Positions 18,505 to 28,651 of a DNA stretch of 64,000 bases are shown here, in pieces. The stretch's first letter is position 1; every line of letters starts with the position of its first letter. A program made the position numbers and the translations under genes. The stretch covers positions 868,001 to 932,000 of the forward strand of contig NZ_PIPX01000001.1 in the NCBI RefSeq assembly GCF_003987225.1, read 5' to 3'. This DNA is from Pseudidiomarina homiensis (GTDB taxonomy: Bacteria > Pseudomonadota > Gammaproteobacteria > Enterobacterales > Alteromonadaceae). The notes below the pieces were generated by a model. The model was not told the DNA's origin, did no database searches, and saw only the letters and a list, made by a program, of their open reading frames with translations.

Positions 18505-19326
18505 TTAATGCAAAACGGTTTGCGGGGTTGTCCAATTCTCTAACTGTAAGCGCAATAACTGGGCGCTTGGATCATCAGGGCATTGTTCGACAAAATACTG
18601 ATAATCGTCAACCGCTACGTGATTGCAGTCCAGTTCTTCCAAAATATAGCCGCGGTCACGTATCTCGTAAGGATCGTCGGGCAAAATAGTGAGTAACATA
18701 TGCACAGTGGTCAGCGCATCGGCAAAGCGCCGATCGCTAATAAACGCATGCTTAAGCTCACTCAAATAACGCACTAAAATATGCTTTTGCTCGGCCGCTT
18801 CGAGTTTGTCCCAGCTAAAGTCTTCGCTACCTTCGGTAGCATCTTCAAAGCGCTCCTGCACCTGCTCGCCTAACAGCAGGTCACCGCTACTTGGATCAAC
18901 AAAGTAGCTATGCTGATCGTGGTCAAAGCGCAATAATGGGTAGTCTGGAAAGTCAATCAGCTCAAGCTCTAGACCAAAATAATTCGCAGCTTCTTGTAAG
19001 AGCAGCGCCAAACTAAAGGGTTCGCCGGTGCGCAGGCGAATAGCCCGATCGACCAACACCCGTTTATTGGTTAGCAGCTGTTCAGGCGCCTTGCTGAAGC
19101 CGAGCTGCCAGTAAAATACGCGGCAGAGTTCCCGCAGGAGCTCCACGCCATCTAGCTCCGTCAACTCTGAGTGCTCTTTTAAGCCACTCAGCTGCTGGTA
19201 AAATGAGCTGACATAATGATCGCTATCCGCATGAAAAACGCGACTCACCTCCCAAAGAATTTCAATGGTCGGTAACAGTTCATGTTCAACATGTTCTAAG
19301 TACGAAAACCGCATAGTACTTTGCAT
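18505..19326 (-). CDS. sirB1: SirB1 family protein (transglutaminase-like and TPR)
   Basis: Soluble 273-residue protein of the SirB1/YchA family. The middle carries the transglutaminase-like fold segment (FYWQLGFSKAPEQL...RAIRLRTGEPFSLALLL, about 90-145). The C-terminal third has TPR-like helices (RFADALTTVHMLLTILPDDPYEIRDRGYIL). The biochemical role is unknown. The methionine at 19326 or the one at 19314 could be the start. It follows sirB2 by 30 bp, the conserved gammaproteobacterial order. Confidence 0.88.
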   Translation of the reverse strand: MQSTMRFSYLEHVEHELLPTIEILWEVSRVFHADSDHYVSSFYQQLSGLKEHSELTELDGVELLRELCRVFYWQLGFSKAPEQLLTNKRVLVDRAIRLRTGEPFSLALLLQEAANYFGLELELIDFPDYPLLRFDHDQHSYFVDPSSGDLLLGEQVQERFEDATEGSEDFSWDKLEAAEQKHILVRYLSELKHAFISDRRFADALTTVHMLLTILPDDPYEIRDRGYILEELDCNHVAVDDYQYFVEQCPDDPSAQLLRLQLENWTTPQTVLH

Positions 19327-19356
19327 AGCATCCTTTATTCAGAGTTAGCCCAAAAA

Positions 19357-19734
19357 TCAACCAATCAACGCTTGCTTACTGAAGGCCACATGGAACAGAA
19401 AACCAATCCAGCCCAACGCGACAATGAAACCACCGAAGCGCAATGCTGTGGTTTGTGCTTTCATCGCCACTAAACCAAACGCAATGTAACCCACTAAACC
19501 AAGTAATTTATTACCTAACCATGAGGTTTCCCATGGCCATTGGCCCCAATGCAACAACATACCGACGATCGTCAACAATAAGAAGGTATCAATCACATGG
19601 GGAACAACTTTAACCCACTTCTGTTGTGCGACCTTGGCATCAATGCTGCGCCAAAAAAAGCGAAGCACAAATAATAACACACTTATGGCCACGAACGTGA
19701 CATGGAGATGTTTTAACGCGATGTATGGGATCAC
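19357..19734 (-). CDS. sirB2: SirB2 family membrane protein
   Basis: Small inner-membrane protein (125 residues) with four predicted helices. It starts with the family sequence YIALKHLHVTFVAISVLLFVLRFFW and ends in a hydrophobic helix. The function is unknown; the gene travels with prfA, prmC and sirB1 in gammaproteobacteria. Its ATG overlaps the stop of the response-regulator gene by 4 bp, so translation of the two is coupled. Confidence 0.9.
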   Translation of the reverse strand: MIPYIALKHLHVTFVAISVLLFVLRFFWRSIDAKVAQQKWVKVVPHVIDTFLLLTIVGMLLHWGQWPWETSWLGNKLLGLVGYIAFGLVAMKAQTTALRFGGFIVALGWIGFLFHVAFSKQALIG

Positions 19735-20333
19735 TTTGAGTCCTCTTGTTCTAATTGTTGTTGCACCGCGGCAGCGGCGGCTGGATAGTCGCTCGTGAGT
19801 AATTCGACGATGCGTTTAAGACGGTTTTCCAATTGCTGACGTTGCTGCTCCACCTGCATAATATCGCGATATGAACGCAAGGCGGACATCACACTCGTAA
19901 ACAGTTTTTGTGACGTTAGCTCGGTCTTCGCTTTGTAGTCATTAATATCATAATTGAGCACCACCGCACGTTCAGGAGCTTGACCAGGTTGCCCCGTGCG
20001 CAGGATGATCCGTGCTTGTTGATTGCCTTTGTGCTGGCGAATGTAATTTGCCACCTGCAGACCGGCATCATCCGTTTCCATGACGACGTCCAACAAAACC
20101 AGCGCCAAATCCTCATGGGCATCAATTTGTGCCTTAGCTTCCGCTATAGAGTGAGCGCTGAGAAACTCCAGTCCCGCGCCTTCAAAGGTCACGTCCATCA
20201 GTGCTAATCGGGTCACCGCATGAACTTCTTTCTCGTCATCAACGATCAAAATTTTCCATTTCGGTCGCTGCGGGGTCGCCTCTGATGTTTTCTTTTCCGG
20301 TTGTTCATGGGCAAATAAGAATTCATTCGACAT
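19731..20333 (-). CDS. Orphan receiver-domain response regulator
   Basis: Single receiver domain (about residues 25-160) with the acidic pair in ILIVDDEKEVHAVTR, the phospho-accepting aspartate in LVLLDVVMETDDAG, and the conserved lysine in NDYKAKTEL. The stretch RIILRTGQPGQAPE and the YDINDYKAKTELTSQKLF block are typical of receivers joined to DUF3369 and HD-GYP phosphodiesterase domains, but here only about 40 residues of predicted coiled coil and an acidic tail follow. It therefore has no output domain. The start at 20333 (MSNEFLF) has AGGGAG 8 bp upstream and overlaps the end of prmC by 11 bp. No histidine kinase is nearby. It is an insertion into the usual prmC-sirB2 order. Confidence 0.85.
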   Translation of the reverse strand: MSNEFLFAHEQPEKKTSEATPQRPKWKILIVDDEKEVHAVTRLALMDVTFEGAGLEFLSAHSIAEAKAQIDAHEDLALVLLDVVMETDDAGLQVANYIRQHKGNQQARIILRTGQPGQAPERAVVLNYDINDYKAKTELTSQKLFTSVMSALRSYRDIMQVEQQRQQLENRLKRIVELLTSDYPAAAAAVQQQLEQEDSK

Positions 20334-21192
20334 CCGTCTCGCTCCCTTTATCTGATTCCCATTGGCCAAAGGTTATGCGCTCCAGATTAGCATAATCGCG
20401 TTGACTTTGTACCTGCCCATAACCCGCCTCATGCAGCGCTAAACGACATCGCTCCGCCTGTTGCCAACCATGTTCCAAGACCAGCCAGCCGTTTGCGTTC
20501 AGGTAGCTCCGGGCGGTTGTTATGATTGTTGCTAAATCAGCAAAACCGCTCGCTCCAGCCACTAAAGCAGAGTGTGGTTCAAAACGTACATCGCCTTGTT
20601 GTAAATGCGGATCGCGAGCATCAATGTACGGCGGATTGCTTACAATTAAGTCAAAGCGCTGGTCGGCAATGTTACGAAACCAATCACTTTGTTGCACTTC
20701 AACAGCAAGTCCTAGGCGCGCGGCGTTCGCTTGTGCCAGCTTTACGGCATCGATAGTTTTATCTACCGCCACAACTTGCCACCGCGGTCGCTCACTTTTC
20801 AGCGCCAGCGCAATGGCTCCGGTGCCCGTACCAAGGTCAAGCACGCGCGCTTGCGCCGGCAAGGATAATTGCAGTGCTTGTTCAACCAAGCACTCCGTAT
20901 CCGGCCGCGGGATCAACGTGCTCGCATTCACCTGTAAAGGCAACGACCAGAATTCTCGTTCGCCGAGCAGGTGCGCGACTGGTAATCCGGTCGCCCGCTG
21001 TTGCAATAGCCCTTCAGCGCTCTTTAGTTGCTGCTCATCGAGGACTTTATCAGGCCAAGTATGCAAATAAGTGCGTGAACACGACAGCACATGCGCAAGT
21101 AGCACTTCGGCGTCCAATTGCGGCGTTGCACTTGCCGCTTGGCTTGCCTCGATACATGTTCGCGCATGGCGCAACCAAGCCTGAATTTGCAC
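20323..21192 (-). CDS. prmC: Release factor glutamine methyltransferase PrmC
   Basis: SAM-dependent N5-methylation of the glutamine in the GGQ motif of release factors RF1 and RF2. The 289 residues compare with 277 in E. coli. The SAM site is VLDLGTGTGAIALAL and the catalytic motif is NPPY in LIVSNPPYIDA. The N-terminal helical domain begins MQIQAWLRHARTCIEAS. It follows prfA with a 2-bp gap, pairing enzyme and substrate. Confidence 0.96.
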   Translation of the reverse strand: MQIQAWLRHARTCIEASQAASATPQLDAEVLLAHVLSCSRTYLHTWPDKVLDEQQLKSAEGLLQQRATGLPVAHLLGEREFWSLPLQVNASTLIPRPDTECLVEQALQLSLPAQARVLDLGTGTGAIALALKSERPRWQVVAVDKTIDAVKLAQANAARLGLAVEVQQSDWFRNIADQRFDLIVSNPPYIDARDPHLQQGDVRFEPHSALVAGASGFADLATIITTARSYLNANGWLVLEHGWQQAERCRLALHEAGYGQVQSQRDYANLERITFGQWESDKGSETDVE

Positions 21193-21194
21193 CC

Positions 21195-22289
21195 TTACCC
21201 CTGTTGCTCAGCCAAGGCGGCGAGCTGATCGGCTTGGTGCTCTTGCACAATAGCATCAAGAATGAGGTCCAGCGCACCATTGAGGACTTCATCCAAACGA
21301 TAAAGGGTTAGGTTGATGCGGTGATCGCTAACGCGCCCCTGTGGATAATTGTAGGTACGAATCCGCTCCGACCGGTCGCCACTGGCAACGAGACTGCGAC
21401 GAGTTGCTTGTTCTTCGGCCAAACGTTTGTCATCAGCCGCTTGTTGCAAGCGTGCTTGCAATACTGACATCGCCTTGGCTCGGTTTTTGTGCTGTGAACG
21501 TTCGTCCTGGCACTCCACCACAATACCTGACGGAATGTGGGTAATACGAATCGCCGAATCGGTACGGTTAACGTGCTGACCACCGGCTCCCGAGGCGCGG
21601 AAGGTATCGACGCGTAGATCCGCCGGATTGATCTCGATGGCTTCTGCTTCAGGCACTTCTGGTAGCACTGCGACCGTACACGCTGACGTGTGCACGCGGC
21701 CCTGTGACTCGGTTTCAGGAACACGTTGGACACGGTGCCCACCCGATTCAAATTTCATCCGCCCATAAGCGCCATCACCAGAAACGTGCGCAATCACCTC
21801 TTTGTAACCGCCGTGCTCACCTTCGTTGGCATTGACAATACTCACCCGCCAACCATGTTGCTCGGCATAGCGGCTATACATGCGGAACAAGTCACCAGCA
21901 AAAATGGCTGCTTCATCACCACCTGCTCCAGCACGGATTTCTAAATAACATGGACGATCATCATTGGGATCGCGTGGCAACAAGAGAATCTGTAATTCCT
22001 GCGCCAGCTCTTCTTGCTTGGCTTGCGCAGTTTCGAGCTCCAGCTGACCCATTTCTCGCATTTCAGCATCATCTTCAGCGAGCATTTCTTCCGCCGCTGC
22101 GGCGTCTTCTTGGGCTTGCTGATAATCACGAAAACACTTCACCAACTCTTCTAATTGAGCGTATTCACGTGAGAGCGCACGAAAGCGCTCTTGGTCCGCA
22201 ATAATGCCGGCATCACTTAGCAAATGCTGCACTTCTTCGTAGCGCTCTAAAAGGGCTTCGAGTTTGCGGGTAATCGAAGGATTCATCAT
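21195..22289 (-). CDS. prfA: Peptide chain release factor 1
   Basis: Reads UAA and UAG stop codons and triggers peptide release. The 364 residues match E. coli RF1 (360). The catalytic GGQ lies in [19 protein letters not shown]. The stop-codon-reading tripeptide lies in [14 protein letters not shown] and is PET, where E. coli has PAT, so the PxT pattern of RF1 is kept. It sits 13 bp after hemA. Confidence 0.97.
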   Translation of the reverse strand: MMNPSITRKLEALLERYEEVQHLLSDAGIIADQERFRALSREYAQLEELVKCFRDYQQAQEDAAAAEEMLAEDDAEMREMGQLELETAQAKQEELAQELQILLLPRDPNDDRPCYLEIRAGAGGDEAAIFAGDLFRMYSRYAEQHGWRVSIVNANEGEHGGYKEVIAHVSGDGAYGRMKFESGGHRVQRVPETESQGRVHTSACTVAVLPEVPEAEAIEINPADLRVDTFRASGAGGQHVNRTDSAIRITHIPSGIVVECQDERSQHKNRAKAMSVLQARLQQAADDKRLAEEQATRRSLVASGDRSERIRTYNYPQGRVSDHRINLTLYRLDEVLNGALDLILDAIVQEHQADQLAALAEQQG

Positions 22290-22302
22290 AGCTTAAGAAA
22301 CC

Positions 22303-23565
22303 TTAATCGTTATCGTTATAGAGTTGCTGAAATACCGCGAGCGTTTGGTAATCGCCTTTCGCTCCGGCTTCACGCAAGGTTCTGGTTGGTGCGTGTAAAA
22401 ATTGTTTAGTAAGCCTTTGCGTGAGTTCAGCCATCACCTCTTCGGCAGGCTTACCAGCCGCCAATTGATTGCGAGCACGTTGTAACTGATCCTGCGCCAG
22501 TTGCTCAGTGTGTTGCCGAAAATCACGCAAGACATCGACATGATCCAGACCACGCAACCACGTCATAAACTGCTCGGTTTGCTCGAGGATCATCGCCTGT
22601 GCTTGCGCCGCCGCTTCTTCACGGTTACGCATGTTTTCTTGAATGATGCCTTGCAGGTCATCAACGCTATACAAATAAGCATCGCTGAGCTCATCCACTT
22701 GCGCTTCAATGTCGCGTGGGACAGCTAAATCAATGAGCAGCATGGGTTTGCGTTTGCGCTGCTTCAATGCGCTTTCAATCAAGCCTTTGCCAATGATCGG
22801 CAGTGTGCTCGCGGTCGAAGAAATAACAATATCAGCTTGCGGCAGTAACTCTGGCAGTTCGCCAAGGGTGTGCGCTTGCCCGTTGAACTTACTCGCCACG
22901 GTTTCAGCGCGCATTAATGTCCGGTTAGCGACCGTAAGCTTATCGACACCGATTTCGGTTAAGTGCTGTGCCACCAATTCGGCGGTGTCGCCAGCGCCCA
23001 CCAATAATACCGATGCGTGCGTTAAATCCGCAAAAATGTGTCGCGCCAAATTCACCGCAGCAAAGGCTACCGAAACTGCGTTTTCTCCCACCGCAGTCTC
23101 ACTGCGAACGCGCTTAGCAATGTGAAAAGTTTGCTGGAACAAGCGCTCGAGAATGCCACCCACGCTAGCTTGATTTTTGGCGAACTGATAAGCCTGCTTC
23201 ACTTGTCCAAGGATTTGCGGCTCACCTAAAATCAGCGAATCAAGACCGCTTGCAACACGCATGAGGTGATCGATGGCAGCAGCATCAGTGTGGCAATAGC
23301 TGTGACTTTGCAAGGCCGTCGCAGGCACTCCGTGATAGCCAGCTAGCCAGCCGAGCAATAAATCGCTCGACGGCCCATTTTGGCCATCGGCGTGGCAATA
23401 AATCTCGGTGCGATTACAGGTCGACACAATCACCGCTTCACGCACACCCGTCTGCTCACGCAGGGCTGGCAGTGCGCTATGCAACTGCTCAGGCGAGAAC
23501 GCTATTTGCTCACGTAAGTCTACGGAAGCGGTTTTATGGTTAACACCGAGTGCAAAAATAGTCAT
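22303..23565 (-). CDS. hemA: Glutamyl-tRNA reductase
   Basis: Reduces glutamyl-tRNA to glutamate 1-semialdehyde, the first step of C5 haem synthesis. From the ATG at 23565 the product (MTIFALGVNHKTASVDLRE) is 420 residues, matching E. coli (418). The catalytic cysteine lies in IVSTCNRTEIY, the NADPH site is VLLVGAGDTAELVA and LTVANRT, and the domain ends with the helical dimerisation region. An in-frame ATG 96 bp upstream is rejected because it would place the likely promoter inside the gene. It is divergent from lolB. Confidence 0.97.
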   Translation of the reverse strand: MTIFALGVNHKTASVDLREQIAFSPEQLHSALPALREQTGVREAVIVSTCNRTEIYCHADGQNGPSSDLLLGWLAGYHGVPATALQSHSYCHTDAAAIDHLMRVASGLDSLILGEPQILGQVKQAYQFAKNQASVGGILERLFQQTFHIAKRVRSETAVGENAVSVAFAAVNLARHIFADLTHASVLLVGAGDTAELVAQHLTEIGVDKLTVANRTLMRAETVASKFNGQAHTLGELPELLPQADIVISSTASTLPIIGKGLIESALKQRKRKPMLLIDLAVPRDIEAQVDELSDAYLYSVDDLQGIIQENMRNREEAAAQAQAMILEQTEQFMTWLRGLDHVDVLRDFRQHTEQLAQDQLQRARNQLAAGKPAEEVMAELTQRLTKQFLHAPTRTLREAGAKGDYQTLAVFQQLYNDND

Positions 23566-23606
23566 AATGGAAAAAAGCGAGCCTCTGGCACAGCAAAACG
23601 CCGCTA

Positions 23607-23635
23607 ATTGTACGTTAAAGGCCGCATGATGAAAA
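23607..23635 (-). promoter_or_regulatory. Predicted sigma-70 promoter of hemA
   Basis: On the minus strand TTTTCA (23630-23635) and TACAAT (23607-23612) are 17 bp apart, about 40 bp upstream of the hemA ATG. Sequence match only. Confidence 0.45.
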
Positions 23636-23659
23636 GCACACCAAACCTTGGACAAGTCC

Positions 23660-24292
23660 ATGAAACTACGCTTATTGCTCTTGTTTTCACTGATTTTGAC
23701 TGGCTGCGCAGCGCCACCTGAAGAAATTCCGATGGACGCAATCGATGCGAACGCTGTGGCTCGTCATCAAGCTCAAGTCGACGCATTGCAACATTGGCAG
23801 TTACGCGGGCAAATCGCCCTGTTTAATTTAACTGCTGATGAGCGTGACGCGGTTTACCTCGAGTGGAAACAATCGCCTGAGCGCTTACAGCTGCGCTTTT
23901 ATCATCCACTAAAAGGCACTTTGGCGCGGTTAGAACAGGATGCACAAGGAGCAACCTACTACGATGAAGACGAGCAAGCCTATTATGGCTACAACGCCGA
24001 ATCGTTGGTGGCGCGGTTGTTCAACTTTGAGCTGCCCATTATGCTGTTACAGCAGGTTATTGTCGGCGGCCGGCCGCAAGGCGCCGAACAGCAGCGCTAC
24101 CTGCTGCTCAATAACCAAGAACTCGCAGTGGCACCACTAATGAGTTACCTGGTCACACGCAATGAGCAACAATGGCAAGTGCAATTAAATAACTACGAAC
24201 AGCAATCTGGACAGCTATTTTTGCCGCACAATGTTGAACTGCGTAGTTCAACCTGGCGAATTAAGTTACGGGTGAGCGAATGGAAACTTTAG
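23660..24292 (+). CDS. lolB: Outer-membrane lipoprotein LolB
   Basis: Receives lipoproteins from periplasmic LolA and inserts them into the outer membrane. The ATG at 23660 gives a short lipoprotein signal peptide with lipobox LTGC (Cys 16). An in-frame TTG at 23648 is a less likely start. The body has the LolB pattern WQLRGQIALFN followed by YLEWKQSPERLQLRFYHPL. The 210 residues match E. coli (207). Its end overlaps ispE by 13 bp, the typical lolB-ispE-prs order. Confidence 0.93.
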   Translation: MKLRLLLLFSLILTGCAAPPEEIPMDAIDANAVARHQAQVDALQHWQLRGQIALFNLTADERDAVYLEWKQSPERLQLRFYHPLKGTLARLEQDAQGATYYDEDEQAYYGYNAESLVARLFNFELPIMLLQQVIVGGRPQGAEQQRYLLLNNQELAVAPLMSYLVTRNEQQWQVQLNNYEQQSGQLFLPHNVELRSSTWRIKLRVSEWKL

Positions 24293-25143
24293 TTTTACCC
24301 GCGCCAGCGAAGCTAAATCTATTTTTGCATATCACTGGGCGTCGTGACGATGGCTATCATGAGTTACAGAGCGTCTTTCAGTTTTTAGATCTGCACGATG
24401 TTTTAAGCTTTACGCGCTTAACGACACCAGCGATTGAATTTCAATGTTCAGCTGCCGCACTCAACACCGCTGATAATTTGGTGGTACGCGCAGCACAGCT
24501 CCTGCAAACGAAGCAGTCGGTAAAGCAAGGGGTACGCATCATTCTGGATAAACGTCTCCCCTACGGCGGCGGATTAGGCGGTGGTTCGTCGGATGCGGCA
24601 ACAACGCTGCTCGCCCTTAATCGACTATGGGACTTACAATTCAATGAAGATCAGCTCGCTGAGCTTGGCTTACAACTAGGGGCTGACGTACCTGTTTTTG
24701 TGCGCGGGCACGCCGCATTCGCCGAAGGCATTGGCGAGCAGCTGTACCCGGTACAGCCTAGCAGTCCTTGGTACTTGGTCATTGATCCCGGCGTCCATAT
24801 TAGTACCGCGACACTGTTCCAACACCCGGCATTGCAACGGGACTGCCTACCGCTCGCTCGCGAGACTTGGCAGCAGCAAACCACACAGAATGTCTTCGAG
24901 CCACTAGTCCGCGAACTGTATCCCGAAGTTGCCAAGGCCCTCGACTGGTTGGTAGAATACGCGCCAACTCGGCTTACCGGTACCGGCGCCTGTCTCTTCG
25001 GTGCTTTTGAAAGCCAAGAATTAGCGCGTGCTGCGCTCGCACGGATGCCCGCCCAATGGAATGGCTTTGTCGCACGTGGTTTAAACGAATCCCCGGTCTG
25101 CCAGCAACTGCGGCAGGCTTCAACTGACAACCTGACCAACTAA
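24280..25143 (+). CDS. ispE: 4-diphosphocytidyl-2-C-methyl-D-erythritol kinase
   Basis: GHMP-superfamily kinase of the MEP isoprenoid pathway. It phosphorylates the 2-hydroxyl of CDP-methylerythritol. [21 protein letters not shown] at the start, the ATP-binding glycine loop [17 protein letters not shown] (about 93-109) and [12 protein letters not shown] near the C-terminus are present. The 287 residues match E. coli (283). The start lies inside lolB. Confidence 0.96.
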   Translation: METLVLPAPAKLNLFLHITGRRDDGYHELQSVFQFLDLHDVLSFTRLTTPAIEFQCSAAALNTADNLVVRAAQLLQTKQSVKQGVRIILDKRLPYGGGLGGGSSDAATTLLALNRLWDLQFNEDQLAELGLQLGADVPVFVRGHAAFAEGIGEQLYPVQPSSPWYLVIDPGVHISTATLFQHPALQRDCLPLARETWQQQTTQNVFEPLVRELYPEVAKALDWLVEYAPTRLTGTGACLFGAFESQELARAALARMPAQWNGFVARGLNESPVCQQLRQASTDNLTN

Positions 25144-25157
25144 GATTGAGGTTTAGT

Positions 25158-26105
25158 GTGCCTGACATGAAGCTCTTTGCTGGCAACGCCACGCCAGAAC
25201 TCGCCCAGAAGATTGCTGACCGACTCTACATCAAACTCGGCGATGCCGAGGTTGGCCGTTTTAGCGACGGTGAAATCAGCGTAAAAATCAACGAAAATGT
25301 CCGTGGTTCTGACGTTTTTATCATCCAATCAACATGCGCTCCTACCAATGACAACCTCATGGAACTTATTGTCATGGTTGACGCCCTGCGTCGCGCATCG
25401 GCCGGTCGTATCACTGCTGTCATGCCGTATTTTGGCTATGCTCGCCAAGACCGCCGCGTACGTTCTGCACGTGTGCCTATCACCTCTAAAGTCGTCGCAG
25501 ACTTTCTCTCGAGTGTTGGTGTTGACCGTGTTTTAACCGTTGACCTCCATGCCGAACAGATTCAAGGCTTCTTCGATGTCCCAGTCGACAACGTCTTTGG
25601 TACCCCTGTCTTGCTTGAGCACTTGAGTAAACAACAATTCCATAACCCTGTGGTGGTTTCACCAGACATCGGTGGTGTCGTGCGAGCGCGAGCAATGGCC
25701 AAGTTATTGAATGACATCGACCTTGCCATCATCGATAAACGTCGCCCGCGGGCAAACGAATCGCAAGTAATGCACATTATCGGTGACGTGCAAGATCGCG
25801 ATTGCATCATCGTCGACGACATGATCGACACTGGCGGTACGCTTTGTAAAGCTGCTGACGCCCTGAAAGAAAACGGTGCACGTCGAGTGTTCGCCTACGC
25901 AACGCATCCAGTTTTTTCTGGTGGTGCGGTGAACAACATTCGCGAATCGAACATTGACCACGTTGTGGTCACCGATAGCATTCCATTAAGCCCTGAAATG
26001 AAGGCCTTAGATAAGGTTCACCAGTTAACCTTGAGCGGCATGCTATCAGAAGCATTGCGCCGCGTGAGCAACGAAGAATCCATCTCGGCAATGTTTGAGT
26101 ATTGA
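25158..26105 (+). CDS. prs: Ribose-phosphate pyrophosphokinase
   Basis: Makes phosphoribosyl pyrophosphate from ribose 5-phosphate and ATP for nucleotide, histidine, tryptophan and NAD synthesis. I choose the GTG at 25158, preceded by TGAGG, which gives [17 protein letters not shown] and exactly 315 residues as in E. coli; a TTG at 25146 would add four residues. The flexible loop [13 protein letters not shown], the PRPP-binding [10 protein letters not shown] and HPVFSGGA are clear. It follows ispE by 14 bp. Confidence 0.97.
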   Translation: MPDMKLFAGNATPELAQKIADRLYIKLGDAEVGRFSDGEISVKINENVRGSDVFIIQSTCAPTNDNLMELIVMVDALRRASAGRITAVMPYFGYARQDRRVRSARVPITSKVVADFLSSVGVDRVLTVDLHAEQIQGFFDVPVDNVFGTPVLLEHLSKQQFHNPVVVSPDIGGVVRARAMAKLLNDIDLAIIDKRRPRANESQVMHIIGDVQDRDCIIVDDMIDTGGTLCKAADALKENGARRVFAYATHPVFSGGAVNNIRESNIDHVVVTDSIPLSPEMKALDKVHQLTLSGMLSEALRRVSNEESISAMFEY

Positions 26106-26134
26106 TTGAATTTTGTTGGCGCGGGTGGTACTAT
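26106..26134 (+). promoter_or_regulatory. Predicted sigma-70 promoter of rplY
   Basis: TTGAAT (26106-26111) and TACTAT (26129-26134) with a 17-bp spacer, followed by a GC-rich start region. It lies directly after the prs stop and about 84 bp before the rplY ATG. Sequence match only. Confidence 0.5.
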
Positions 26135-26217
26135 TCCGCGCCCTCGAAAATGAGCGAGGAAAGTGTCGGGATTTGGTCGCGAATCACCGACTTATTTTTA
26201 TTTAACGGAGACACTCC

Positions 26218-26895
26218 ATGTCGGATATCGATTTTACTATTCAAGCACAACTGCGTACTGATACAGGGAAAGGTGCGAGCCGCCGCCTGCGTCGCGCAGA
26301 CAAAGTGCCTGCAATCTTGTACGGTGCGAACAAAGAAGCTGTGTCATTGACCCTTGATCACAACAAAGTGAACAACATGGCCGATTACGAAGCTTTCTAC
26401 TCGCACATTTTGACCTTGGTCATCGACGGCAAGAAGCATCAGGCTATCTTGAAGGACATTCAACGTCACCCATACAAGCCTAAGTTGACTCACCTTGACT
26501 TCCAACGCGTAGAAAAAGGTCAGAAGTTACACACCCACGTACCACTGCACTTCTTGAACGAGAAGACTGCGAAAGGCGTGAAAGACGAAGGCGGTGTTGT
26601 TGTTCACCACGTGAATGACGTTGAAATCACTTGTTTGCCGAAAGACTTACCTGAGTACTTGGAAGTTGACGTAGCAAACATGGCGATTGGTGACACCTTG
26701 CACTTAACTGACCTTGCATTGCCAAACGGCGTTGAATTGGTCGAGTTAACCAAAGGTGAAGACCATGACCAAGCGGTCGTTTCTATCACTGCACCACGTG
26801 TAGAGAAAGAAGAAACTGAAGAGACTGAAGAAGTTTCTCCAGAAGTACCAACCGCTAAAGAAAGTGAAGAAGAAGACAAAAAAGACGAAGAATAA
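26218..26895 (+). CDS. rplY: 50S ribosomal protein L25 (Ctc/TL5 long form)
   Basis: Binds 5S rRNA in the large subunit. The first 95 residues are the L25 domain ([21 protein letters not shown]). A C-terminal TL5/Ctc beta domain follows ([17 protein letters not shown]). The last 30 residues are an almost wholly acidic tail rich in glutamate. At 225 residues it is more than twice the E. coli L25 (94) and matches the long form seen in many other bacteria. A good AACGGAGA site precedes the ATG. Confidence 0.95.
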   Translation: MSDIDFTIQAQLRTDTGKGASRRLRRADKVPAILYGANKEAVSLTLDHNKVNNMADYEAFYSHILTLVIDGKKHQAILKDIQRHPYKPKLTHLDFQRVEKGQKLHTHVPLHFLNEKTAKGVKDEGGVVVHHVNDVEITCLPKDLPEYLEVDVANMAIGDTLHLTDLALPNGVELVELTKGEDHDQAVVSITAPRVEKEETEETEEVSPEVPTAKESEEEDKKDEE

Positions 26896-26901
26896 GGCAT
26901 T

Positions 26902-27489
26902 ATGTCGACAATTCGTCTACTCGTGGGCCTGGGAAATCCAGGCCCCGAATATTCCCAAACCCGCCACAATGCAGGCTTCTGGTTGGTCGAAGAATTCGCC
27001 CGCCGCTATAGCTTGAGCTTGCAACCCGAAACAAAATTCTTTGGTCATACCGCGCGCTTACAAAAAGGTGCATGGGACTTACGTCTGCTCGAGCCGATGA
27101 CGTTTATGAACAAAAGCGGAAAGTCGGTAGGCGCTTTGGCGAACTTCTTCAAAATCAAGCCAGAAGAAATTCTGGTTGCTTATGACGAATTAGATCTGCC
27201 TCCAGGCGTTGCCAAGTTCAAAACTGGCGGCGGCAGTGGTGGCCACAATGGCATCAAAGACATGATTGCTGCCCTTGGTAGCCCTGATTTTCATCGCTTA
27301 CGTATTGGTATCGGTCATCCGGGGCACAAAAGCAAAGTGACCGGCTATGTGTTGGGTAAAGCGCCTGCACAAGACCAACAGTTGATGGACGATACCATTG
27401 CGCAAGCATGCAACAGTATAGAATTGTTGCTCGATCAAGACATGCGCGCTGCACAGCAGCAGCTGCATAGTTTCAAAGCACAGCTTTAA
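26902..27489 (+). CDS. pth: Peptidyl-tRNA hydrolase
   Basis: Frees tRNA from peptidyl-tRNA that drops off ribosomes. The 195 residues match E. coli (194). Catalytic residues are in place: Asn in GLGNPGPEY, His in TRHNAGFW, Asn in MTFMNKSG, and Asp in YDELDLPPG, with the GGGSGGHNG loop. It follows rplY by 6 bp and is followed by ychF, a widespread pairing. Confidence 0.97.
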   Translation: MSTIRLLVGLGNPGPEYSQTRHNAGFWLVEEFARRYSLSLQPETKFFGHTARLQKGAWDLRLLEPMTFMNKSGKSVGALANFFKIKPEEILVAYDELDLPPGVAKFKTGGGSGGHNGIKDMIAALGSPDFHRLRIGIGHPGHKSKVTGYVLGKAPAQDQQLMDDTIAQACNSIELLLDQDMRAAQQQLHSFKAQL

Positions 27490-27509
27490 CGTACAGAGAG
27501 AGAATAAGT

Positions 27510-28601
27510 ATGGGATTCAAATGCGGTATTGTTGGTTTGCCGAACGTTGGTAAATCTACTTTGTTTAACGCCTTAACCAAAGCTGGTATCGAAGCAGCTA
27601 ACTTCCCTTTCTGTACCATTGAGCCAAATACTGGCGTGGTCGCTGTACCTGATCCGCGCTTGGACAAGCTCGCAGAAATTGTGAATCCACAACGCGTGCT
27701 GCCAACCACCATGGAGTTCGTTGACATTGCTGGCTTGGTCAAGGGTGCATCGAAAGGCGAAGGCTTGGGCAATCAGTTCCTCGCTAATATCCGTGAAACT
27801 GACGCCATTGGTCACGTGGTACGTTGCTTCGAGAACGACAACATTGTGCACGTTGCTGGTCAGGTGAACCCGCAAGAAGATATTGAAGTCATCAATACCG
27901 AACTGGCGTTGGCTGACCTCGACAGCGTCGAGAAAGCGATTCACCGTTTAGGCAAAAAAGCCAAAGGCGGCGACAAACAAGCCGTCGCTGAAATCGCCGT
28001 GCTTGAGAAGTTATTGCCAGCGCTTGAAAACGGTGACATGGCACGCTCGGTGGAACTCAGTAAAGACGAACGTGCAACCATTCGTTCGTACAATCTGTTG
28101 ACCTTAAAGCCAACCATGTACATTGCTAACGTCAACGATGACGGCTTCGAAAACAACCCGTATCTGGACAAAGTGCGCGAAATCGCTTCGAAAGAAGACG
28201 CTATCGTGGTTCCTGTTTGCGCGGAAATTGAAAGCGAAATCGCCGAGCTTGATGACGACGAGAAAGCTGAATTCATGGCTGATTTAGGCATCGAAGAACC
28301 GGGTTTGAACCGTGTTATCCGCGGTGGTTATGAGCTTCTGAACCTGCAAACCTACTTCACCGCAGGTCCTAAAGAAGTACGCGCTTGGACGATTCCTGTC
28401 GGCGCTACTGCCCCGCAGGCCGCAGGTAAAATCCACACTGACTTTGAGAAAGGCTTTATCCGTGCCGTCGTGGTCGCTTTCGATGATTACATTACTTACA
28501 AAGGTGAGCAAGGCGCGAAAGAAGCAGGTAAACGTCGTGAAGAAGGTAAAGATTACATCGTAAAAGACGGTGATGTGATTTTGTTCCGCTTTAACGTTTA
28601 A
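27510..28601 (+). CDS. ychF: Redox-responsive ATPase YchF (Obg family)
   Basis: Ribosome-associated P-loop NTPase of the Obg/OLA1 group that prefers ATP. G1 is GLPNVGKST and G3 is [16 protein letters not shown]. The NKxD motif for guanine is altered (the strand reads MYIANVND), which explains ATP preference. A coiled coil lies in the middle and a TGS domain at the C-terminus. The 363 residues match E. coli exactly. A strong terminator follows. Confidence 0.96.
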   Translation: MGFKCGIVGLPNVGKSTLFNALTKAGIEAANFPFCTIEPNTGVVAVPDPRLDKLAEIVNPQRVLPTTMEFVDIAGLVKGASKGEGLGNQFLANIRETDAIGHVVRCFENDNIVHVAGQVNPQEDIEVINTELALADLDSVEKAIHRLGKKAKGGDKQAVAEIAVLEKLLPALENGDMARSVELSKDERATIRSYNLLTLKPTMYIANVNDDGFENNPYLDKVREIASKEDAIVVPVCAEIESEIAELDDDEKAEFMADLGIEEPGLNRVIRGGYELLNLQTYFTAGPKEVRAWTIPVGATAPQAAGKIHTDFEKGFIRAVVVAFDDYITYKGEQGAKEAGKRREEGKDYIVKDGDVILFRFNV

Positions 28602-28625
28602 GCGCCAAACGCAAAGAGTCCTCAG

Positions 28626-28651
28626 AAAAGCCCACTTCGGTGGGCTTTTTA
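28626..28651 (+). terminator. Bidirectional rho-independent terminator between ychF and sseA
   Basis: AAAAGCCCAC-TTCG-GTGGGCTTTTT: a GC-rich stem with a UUCG loop. T-rich tracts flank it on both strands. The sseA stop codon (28649-28651) sits inside the plus-strand T-run, so one hairpin serves both convergent transcripts. Confidence 0.92.

Noticed and set aside
23566-23661. Longer HemA start
   Set aside because: The added residues do not fit the family, and the region holds a good promoter for hemA.
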